A stretch of DNA of 64,000 nucleotides. Origin: Chelonoidis abingdonii (lineage: Eukaryota > Chordata > Testudines > Testudinidae). A model generated the notes under the pieces. That model saw nothing but the letters and a program-made list of their open reading frames with translations. It was not told the DNA's origin and made no database searches. Each line of letters opens with the position of its first letter. Within the stretch, counting starts at the first letter, position 1. Below are positions 55,999 to 64,000 of the stretch, piece by piece. The stretch covers positions 129,673,158-129,737,157 of the forward strand of contig NC_133771.1 of the NCBI RefSeq assembly GCF_003597395.2, read 5' to 3'. A program made the position numbers and the translations under genes.

Positions 55999-58375
55999 TA
56001 GAGCTATCTGTCCAAGCAATGGTTATATTCCAATTGGGGGTAGGGGGGAGGCCACATTTTATAAATTGTTACATTGAACAAATAACATGGCATAACCATG
56101 TTTAACTACTATTATATGCTGGAAAATGATACTTAGAGCCATAAGAAATCCCCAGTTTGTATCTTGCATCTTTCTCATGGCAAAAAGCTGAGACCAATCA
56201 AAAATCACAAGTTTAGCTGGAAGCAAAATTTTGATTTTTTAACATAGAAGACTAAGATTCTGCACTGATCTACCTATGGATGCACTATGCAAGCCTGTGC
56301 CCAAGGATATCACAAGACAGGAGGACTTCATGCCCTGGAGCTAACACTCAGTTACTATAGGTTATACCTTGACCATTTTTTGACCTCCCTAGTTAGACTA
56401 ATAAAGCACTCACATTGTATAGGTGAGTGAACCTGTTTGAATATAGTATAAACTACCCGAAACATACACCCAACCTTTACTTCAGACTTCTTTGGAGGTT
56501 TGGGAAAATTAGGTCAGAACGCCCCTTCCTCTCCACCATTATCATCTCCTTTCCTCTCAGAGTAAGTTGAAGGAAGAGCTACTATTTTCACTCCCAGGCT
56601 GAGAAAGTGCCCATTTGAAATGGCTGCAGGAGCACCTACAGGAGTATGTTCAGGTCCCACTGCAGAAGAAATGAGGCAGGTTTGGGGAAAGTCCTCAAAG
56701 AAGTGGGAGATTCCAGCTAGTTTACAACTCCCAGACAACTGAAGGGGAAGACAAGTGGAGAGAAAGTGCTAGATGATCACCCCCTCAAGTTGTGAGAAGA
56801 GTTAACAGGTGCTGGGCCTCACTGTCCAGAGGCAACACAAGGAAAGATGAGAGGCTCTGCCTGTTGGAAAAGAGGACTCCTATAACGAGTATGTAAGGAT
56901 TTTCTGACCTGTGGGGTATAGCGTGGCTCATTTTGAGATTTGAAGGGGCACTAAATATGCTGATATTGCAGACAGACAACCATGTTCTGAATATATTTAG
57001 TTCTGTTTTCGGGGTTTGCTGTTCTACACATCAGACGTATCTCAGGCACTAGGAAGTGATATTTTTTTATTATTCCTCTTTCAAACTTCTCTAATTTCTT
57101 ACCACGCTGGACACCAATTCAATGTTCTTTGCGCAGAATGTGTTCATATTTTGTAGCAAAGTGACTTGTCCTTTGGGGGGGAAAAGAGAGGAGGAAGGGA
57201 AGTAAAGATTTTTCTGATGTAAGACTTCCCTCTAGACTTATTAACCACGGATTTCATTTCACTTCTATCATCTGAACTAGCCAATATAACCCTGTCATTC
57301 AGTCTTTCAAACATTTACTTTATCTTTTTGTGTTCTAGCTCCACTGTTAATGAAATAGCATGTAATAAGAGCCATTGAGATAACAAAACTATTAATACAT
57401 CTCAATATGAGTTACAGTGACTTGGCAAATAAAATCTGACACAAAAGTCATCCAAAATCAAAACCAATTTCTACAGGACTTTTCCAATAGGAGGTTCTCT
57501 CAGACCTCTTCCTAGTGGGCACATAATACCTCATATAAACCGCTACAATTGGCACCTTTGCTGTAAATCTCAGCAGAAGCACAAAGGATTAATTGGGTCA
57601 GTAATAGTGAGCTAACTTCTTACTCCTACAGGTAGTCTTTCCAGAACATTTGAAGTTCACTAATGGAGCAGAGCAGGGGAAACTTGCATTGTGCTGTTTG
57701 CTTTGTACCTTAACTATAGATAAATGGGATTTAGAGGTCATCAAGGCTTTCAGTTTCAGATCTTTCTATGAACACTAATTTCATTTTAAAGAAGATTGCC
57801 CTTTCTGAGACTTTTAGACAAAACATGTCCACTGCCACTCAAGTTAAAGTTGGCAAGGCAGGCAGCTCAGCATAGAGGATGTACAGTACTAGAGCACCAT
57901 TAGACTAGCCTTCAATGGTTTTTTGTTTGCCAAAACTGAAATTGAGAAATCAGGGATGGAAAAAACAAGAAAGAAAAATGCTTAAAGTGGTAAAGCAACA
58001 AGATTTGCTTCAGGGCAAAATCTGGGGAGCCCCGAACGTGTGTGTTATCAATAACTGTGCCAACAGAGCAGACACATACAGCCATTTATGTGCCCTTGTT
58101 GAAGAAGTATGACACTCTAAAGAATATGGGAAATCTAAACGCAGAGTTTGTTAAACTTATAGCAAAGGACCTTGGAAACCTGCATTGATCGCCTGACGGA
58201 ACCAAACAATGAGAACTGATTCAGCAACAATTTGGAACTCAAGGGAACAGCCACCTTAAAAACTTATAAGTACCTGTAATTAAAAAAATAATGTTCAGGA
58301 TTTTCAACTGCTTGATGAAGTGAACAACTTTAACTATTTCAGATAATGTTCAAATGTTCCAGGCAGATTTCCCCC
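55999..58375. other. No gene or repeat recognised
   Basis: Non-coding; ORFs up to 75 codons without motifs. 57950-58370 may be degraded 5' LINE sequence belonging to the next feature, but no motif supports this. Confidence 0.35.
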
Positions 58376-58379
58376 CTCC

Positions 58380-60790
58380 CCCCCCAGCAACTATAGTCAA
58401 TCCTTAATGTCACTCTGAAAAGAGATGTCATTGTGATCTTGGGAGACTTTAATGCATACATAGGAAAAGATAATGACACCTGGGCAAGAACACTCAGGAA
58501 GTTTTTTGTCAGGCAGAAGAAGAGGAATGAGCAGTGACTGCTGGAATTTGCAGCTGCTGATGACATAATGCTTGCTGACTCACTCTTCTGGCACTCAAAG
58601 ATTCACAAGCCCAGTATAGCCCAGATGGTTTAATTAAAAGAGTGATTGATCACGATCACTAACAATTGTTAATAAGGACAATAATCATGGATGTTCAAGT
58701 TTGCAGAAGTGCTGAACTTGACACTGATTATCAACTTCTGCAGATAAAAGTCTTCAAAGATGGACGGTTAATGGACCAAAATTACTCGGATTTGACTGAA
58801 GGTTCTTATTATAAACACACTATCAGACAGCCTTGTGTTTGAAACTGCTTAAGGCCATTGAAGCACTAGAGACTGAAGTCTCAGTCCCTCTATCATCTGA
58901 TGAGGAATGGCAGTGTTTCAAGACCTCAGTACTGACTCCAGCCAGCTCAGTGCTGGGGCTGCAGCCCTTCAGATACCATCCAGAGATCAGTGAGCATACA
59001 CTCACTGAAGTCGGAGCTAAGGAAAAAAAGCGAGGCTACAATTTGTGTATTTAAAGAAATGTCTGTTAAAAGCAACGGCTGAATAGGTTTGACTTTGGAA
59101 TGTCATTAAGTCATTGTGTAAGAAATATAGGGAATCTTGCTGGTCAACACAGGTAGACAGTTTAGAACAGGCTGCCACCAGGCACAGTCTCTGCACCATC
59201 TACTTAACTTTGCGATGTTTTCTGGGCAAGGTGTCTCCAGCTTGTGCAGTGAAGAATCAGGTTGTCAGCAGCCATTGTCCACAAGATCAGCTGCATCGAT
59301 GGGAATACCATTGCAAAACAGTCCTCAATTGTCCGTCAACTGCAGTCCCTGTTCCACTGAAGAGGGACAGAAGTTCTAGAACAGCCACCTTCTTTCAACC
59401 AAGGGAAGAACGAGATCATTGTCCCCAAGCTAAAATCTGGGAAGGTGCCAGGGTTTGTAACATCACTCGAACTGCTGAAGACAGGTGAGAGTATTGTTGT
59501 ATTGTGGCTGCATAGGCTCTTCCAGTCCATCAGGAATATTAATATCAGCTCTGATGGCTAGAGGAAAGGGGGGGTATTCTGCTTCTGTTCAAAGGGGGTG
59601 ATAAGGTCAAATGTAGCAACTATAGAGGTATGATGCTGTTGTTGGTCCTAGGCAAAGTCTTCATTTGTGTTAATGTCTCAAATCAACAATGCACTTCCTG
59701 GAAAAGGCCAGGTTACCAAGTGAAGCTTTTAACCTGGTTGTTCCAGTCTTGACTAGATCTTTACCTTGAGACAGTTTTTTGAGAAGATGGTCAATGTAAT
59801 AAGCTGTATGCAGCACTTTTTAAACACTTCAGTCAGGCCTTTGATTCAGAGCATCAACCAAGTCTGTGGGATCAGATGGGATGACTCTGCATTACTGGGA
59901 AGATAGAGTCATGGATCAAGAGCTATATAATGGAATGGAAACTTTGTTTGAGTCAATAGCACATACATGGCATGGTTTCCTATGTCCATGGGGGTTCGGC
60001 AAGGCTGCATTCTGTCATCATCGTTATTCAATATCGGCATTGATTTGTTGATAGATAAGCTTGACGAGGCAGCTGTTGCTGGCAATAAGCAGAATGACAT
60101 TCTGCTTCGAGATCTCAAATATGCTGATGACATTATCTTGTTAGCTGAGTTTGGTGAATCGCTACAGCTGGTGACTGATCTGGTTGGGCAACAAGCAATG
60201 TGTGTTGGTCTGGTTATTAGTCCAGATAAAAGTAAGTTCCTGGCTATTACCACCAAGTAGCCTCCAGCTCCAGATTACAGCCATCTCAGCATTAACCTGT
60301 CCAGATGGAACAGTGAGCACAGGACAGCATCAGAGATAGTGCTAGAAGATGTGGATACTCATACAGCAATAGCTACTGCCATCTATCAGGCCTTTTACTG
60401 GCCTCCGTGGGGACATCATGACATCAAACTGGCTACGAAGCTGTGGCTCTACAGAACCAGAGTTACACCTGCTCTTTTGTACAGCAGTGAAACATGGGTG
60501 CTGAGGAAGGCTGATGAACAACTGAATTACATTTTTTGAATCTTGTTGTCTTCATCAGCAGCTCCACAACAAGAGGCAGGACAAGATCAGAAATGAAGAT
60601 ATTCAAAGTTGAACCCAGCAACCACCTGCAACAGCACTGGTTTGGTTTTGAAGGCTTTCTTGGTATAGGCATATAATTAGACTGTAAACCAGTGAATTCT
60701 GAAGTGGCTGTGTACCAAGGCATGCTGCTATATGGCTAGTGTTCAGGTGGATGCCAAAAGCTATAGTGGCACCATAAGATTGCCAGTGAC
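58380..60790 (+). mobile_element. APE-type non-LTR retrotransposon, degenerate
   Basis: Blocks of one LINE ORF2 occur in order on the plus strand. An endonuclease motif VILGDFNAYIGKDNDTW lies at 58433-58483. A linker with SVLGLQPFRYHP follows near 58952-58987, and LELLKTGE (59466-59489) and NYRGM (59617-59631) come before the RT palm. The RT core is at 59967-60257 with GVRQGCILSSSLFNIGIDLL and YADDIILLAE (YADD at 60120-60131). The C-terminal block TPALLYSSETWVLRKADEQL is at 60458-60517. Frames change often, so it is dead. The APE endonuclease and palm motifs indicate a LINE distinct from the CR1 copies; its clade is not settled. Confidence 0.75.
59967..60260 (+). pseudogene. LINE reverse transcriptase fragment with intact YADD
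   Basis: The 97-codon open frame is the best-preserved part of the 58.4-60.8 kb LINE. It includes GVRQGC (RT block before the palm), YADDII with both catalytic aspartates, and a later 'GLVISPDKSKFL' segment typical of RT domain following the palm. It lacks the fingers domain in frame and has no endonuclease attached, so it is a fragment and not a gene. Confidence 0.7.
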
Positions 60791-60794
60791 AGAC

Positions 60795-61288
60795 ATAACT
60801 TGAATAGCCAACCAGTCCACTTTAAGAACTAATACAAAGACTGATCCAGGTGGTGATCTGTCTGCAAGGAGGCCACATCCGTTTGGAATTTGCCATCATG
60901 ATGAGGATGATAATCATCAAAAAAACATAAGATTCGACGTTTGGGCTAAAAATAGTAAAAAGCCAACCTAAAAAACAAATACAATATGATCCACAAATAT
61001 CAGAGTGGTAATGCCAACTCAAGGGATAGGAACTCCCATCTTGAGAGCTTTTACTGAGAAATGGCTATGGAAGGCCATTAAGCTGGATGACAACAAATGT
61101 TTCTACAGAACTCTAAAAGACTCAATCATTTTCATTTAGAGAAAGAAAAAGTTTTTTCCCATAACTATGATGTAAAGAAACCAGACTACTGAATGCAATA
61201 GCAAGAAGTTCTGAACAAAGGACTCTTTATTTCCGAGATAAAAATCAACAGAGAAACACAGGCCAAGAGACAGTTACCCAGATATTTT
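60795..61288. other. No gene or repeat recognised
   Basis: Non-coding. Confidence 0.4.
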
Positions 61289-61291
61289 GTG

Positions 61292-61494
61292 AGGTCTTGT
61301 CTACATTTGAAGTGGCACCAATTTAATTAAAGGTGTAATTTTAAACTGATTTAGCTAAAGTGATACAAAACCCTATGTGGACACTCGTAAGCCAAGTTTA
61401 AATTGAATTAAGAGAATCCACATAGGACTTTCAACTATTTTATTAAATCAGTTTTTAAACTGATTAAAAATGCACTGGTTTATAGAGAAAGCCT
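61292..61494. mobile_element. Harbinger-type MITE, 203 bp, degraded
   Basis: AGGTCTTGTCTACATTTGA at the left and ...TATAGAGAAAGCCT at the right are diverged inverted repeats. Inner pair 'aaccctatgtggacactc' / 'gaatccacataggactt' and 'ttaaactgatttagctaaa' / 'taaatcagtttttaaac' give a hairpin. No clear TSD. Confidence 0.55.
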
Positions 61495-62185
61495 CAGTTA
61501 CACAAGTATAAATCCAGAGTGACTCCCATGGACCTCTGGTCATGTAATAACTCCACTAACCTATTTACTGCAGTGGAGACAGCTCAGTATCTATAGGGTA
61601 CAGATACTAACTTTACCTCGTTAGCGTTTTGGCCAATGTTATTTAGTGAGGTTCTGGAAATGCTGTGGGTACTCCAGGCCATTGCAGGTGACAACTACAT
61701 CCTTCATTGTTGATGAAGGTCAGCAGTGAGTATTGGGTCTGTTGGCTGAGCAGGTCAAAATTGCACCAAGGTAGGAGATTGCTGGGGTGGGAGCTTCAAA
61801 GGTGCAGGTACTCTTAGCAAATTTGCTGTGGGGCCTCTGCACATGAGACAACTGTCTCTTGATTTTGGCAGTCTTTCTAACTGTTCCAGTTGTTGCTAGT
61901 CTCCTGTTTTTGGCAAAGATCAGAGAGAATGTCTTGACTGTGCAGCTCTAGTGGTTTCAGTTTTTCTTGACCCGTCAGTCACCTGGGCAAACAAGACTGA
62001 AACTGCATTGGCTGCCCTGATTTATTATCTCTTGTAAGCAAAGGATCAAATGCTATGATCCTAAAGATCTTCTTTTATTTATCACCTGATTTATTTATTT
62101 TTTACTACCACTAACCACAAGATTTTACCTACACATTTGCAGTCACTTTCAAGCATAAACATATTTGCTCTAAGTGGCCGCATTC
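61495..62185. other. No gene or repeat recognised
   Basis: Non-coding. Confidence 0.4.
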
Positions 62186-62189
62186 TTGT

Positions 62190-62930
62190 CTTTCCAAGAG
62201 GTCCCACAGGGTAGTGCCACAAGGGACCTCTCCCATGGGATGCTGCAGGAGTCCATTTTGTCACCCTTGCTATTTAACACTAATGAAGATATCGGAAGAG
62301 TTAGTGCAGGGAGACAGACTGTTGACTGTCGTGTATTCAAGAGTCTCCTGACACCCAGTGCTACACATCTTACGTCTGATCCAGCCAATACAGTGGAACA
62401 AACCACTTCTGAGAGACTGGAGACATACATAAGGGTTAGTGAGCCATAGCTCAATCCAGATAAACAGGGATAACATTGGTAGGGTGTGGGAAGCTGCCAG
62501 AAAATTTGGAGTATGTCTGTAATTGCTACTTTAGTTCATAATCTGGGAAGCTTTTTAGATCCTGGTTTATTCCTGGGTGGGTAGGTAGCAGCAGTAGCTA
62601 ACAGTGCATTTTTTTCCATCTGCACTTAACTGGAAGAATTTGACTTGCCCTTTCAGATGGTCTCAATTATCTATGTGTTAGACACTTCAAGATACTACAG
62701 TGCACTTTACATAGGGCTACAAGAGAAAACATTTTCAGCTGAAACTTGTGCAGAATACATCTGCAGGTGTTTCACAGAGGGACATTATTATACTAGTGCT
62801 CTAGGATCTGCACTGCTCTTAGTTTTCTAGGCAGCATTCAATATGTTAGTTTCAACTCTTGGGAGACTAAATGGCTTTGAATCTGGTTACCTGACAGACC
62901 ACCTCTCTCCTGTGGTGCATTGAAAACCAT
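62190..62930 (+). mobile_element. L3/CR1-like LINE, ORF2 3' part, degenerate
   Basis: In shifting frames the plus strand gives SILSPLLFN (62252-62278), the RT motif after QG(S); INRDNIGRVWEAARKFGVCL (62461-62520); ALYIGLQEKTFSAE (62699-62740), compare 'ALYxGLPxKTI'; and LVQNTSAG (62745-62768), compare 'LVQNAAAR'. This order is the thumb-to-C-terminal part of L3/L2-type LINEs. Several stops; no protein. Confidence 0.65.
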
Positions 62931-63088
62931 GTTACAATTACAATTTATCACTTTGTTTGTAAGAGGTTTACTGGTCCTGTTTTCAGGCTAAGTTGGCTCA
63001 GTAGGGAAGTGTGCAATCTGGATTTAGCAGTAGTCAGTCTGCAAAGAGCCAGCCCAGATCAAGGTGGGATGAGTTGTGCCTCTCTGCC

Positions 63089-63225
63089 TTAGGGAGCACC
63101 CTGCTTTTGTCTCTGTGGTTTTGGTTTGTGTGTGTTAGGGTTCTGGATTTTAAGAAATAAAGTAGTGTTACTTTGCAACCTTCCAGAAAGAGTATTCTAC
63201 GTTTTTAATCTATTTTTCTGTTTGG
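63089..63225 (+). repeat. LTR-like 3' end with poly-A signal, pair of 13631-13760
   Basis: 'gggttctggattttaag' is followed by AAATAAAG (63159-63166) and then 'tgcaaccttccagaaagagta', shared with the 13.6-kb copy. Upstream 62985-63088 may belong to the same element. No other retroviral sequence is seen. Confidence 0.4.
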
Positions 63226-63229
63226 TTGC

Positions 63230-64000
63230 CATGAAATATAAAAACATCTTCCTTTGTAGTGCCACCATAGTTATGATTAATGGAGGCACTTAATCCGGAT
63301 CCCCCCTGGTTTAAAACAGAAGCAGCTGTTGGACGTTTTCTGTGACAGCCCCTTGATTTTGGAATTGGCTTTCCCTTAGGCACCTTAGAACTCAAATTTA
63401 CTAACTTTCCAGGCACACTGCAAAGCTCACCTTCTTCTCCAGGCAAATGGAGGAGGGAGTAGGTTCATAAGCTGAAAAACTTAATATAATTCAGTTGATT
63501 TCTGTTAATATTGTGAAGGCAAAATTTTGATTGGTTGCTTTAAATACTGCAGGTATTTAAAGCACCTAGTATATAGGACTAGAGGTGGTAAATGTTTACA
63601 AGTAAACACACTAACCTAATTATTTCAGACTTTAATTACTTCAGATTTACACCTATACAACTGGACCATGAGCTTTTATGTCTTCAAGTAGCCTGGAACA
63701 GAGCTCAAGGTTTTGTACCCTGAAAAATTTAGGTACCATTGGAGGGAATACTGTACAAAATCTTGAATACAGCAATAGACCCAGCAAGAGACTCTGATCT
63801 TGAGAAAGATCCTACTGATTAAATGAGTGTTAAGTATGGTCAAACATATCAACTTCCCTTGCAGATCCTAAATAACCCACTCTCTATATGAGTGCCTGGT
63901 CCTAATATGATTTCATCAAACCCAGAGCCAACATCCTATTGAAGTTACAGATTGGACAATGCTGACTTTATATAATTGCTACATTACTGATTTAAAGAAG
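63230..64000. other. No gene or repeat recognised
   Basis: Non-coding to the window edge. Confidence 0.4.

Noticed and set aside
1..64000. CRISPR arrays, bacterial operons, ribosome binding sites or phage genes
   Set aside because: Sequence is vertebrate nuclear DNA; no regularly spaced direct repeats or dense co-directional ORFs.

Overview
This window is repeat-rich, gene-poor vertebrate nuclear DNA. The mix of repeats (CR1 LINE fragments, MIR-type SINEs, many Harbinger-type elements with GGTCTACACT-like ends, hAT elements, and a foldback repeat resembling Penelope-element ends) looks like a turtle genome, with crocodilian as a weaker alternative. That call rests on family-level recognition from memory, not on a database search. 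No host protein-coding exon, tRNA, rRNA, CRISPR or bacterial-type feature could be supported. Nearly all open reading frames are chance ORFs of 60-130 codons. The window is best read as intergenic or deep intronic sequence.

Layout. 0-8 kb: sequence with no recognisable content, a Harbinger-type MITE (1.8 kb), a GC-rich hAT MITE with a perfect 8-bp target-site duplication (TSD) (3.4 kb), a MIR split by a small MITE (3.9-4.3 kb), a 2.3-kb Harbinger element with a SANT/Myb-like remnant (5.1-7.5 kb) and a foldback MITE. 8-21 kb: old, sparse repeats (MIR, CORE-like and short dispersed families), one copy of an unclassified ~0.85-kb repeat (15.96-17.28 kb) interrupted by a 469-bp hAT MITE, and an LTR-like block. 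21.9-23.5 kb: antisense CR1 carrying a small hAT MITE. 24-43 kb: LTR-like blocks, a Penelope-like composite with a 12-bp TSD (30.8 kb), a foldback element (30.1 kb), MIRs, and a second copy of the unclassified repeat (42.3-43.2 kb). 43.6-46.0 kb: sense CR1 split by a 1459-bp hAT element with ~600-bp inverted arms. 47.0-52.8 kb: a two-gene Harbinger element, SANT-like gene and DDE transposase facing each other, both broken, split near its left end by a second 1943-bp Harbinger element. 52.8-64 kb: another CR1, a MITE with TSD TAA, a degenerate APE-type LINE with a YADD motif (58.4-60.8 kb), an L3/CR1-like LINE (62.2-62.9 kb) and an LTR-like 3' end.

The features do not form a pathway. What can be read is an order of insertion, because several elements interrupt others and leave intact TSDs: 3 bp for the Harbinger types, 8 bp for the hAT types, 12 bp for the Penelope-like one. 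The most informative units are the nested Harbinger locus and the long-armed hAT foldback inside CR1. No new functional system was found.
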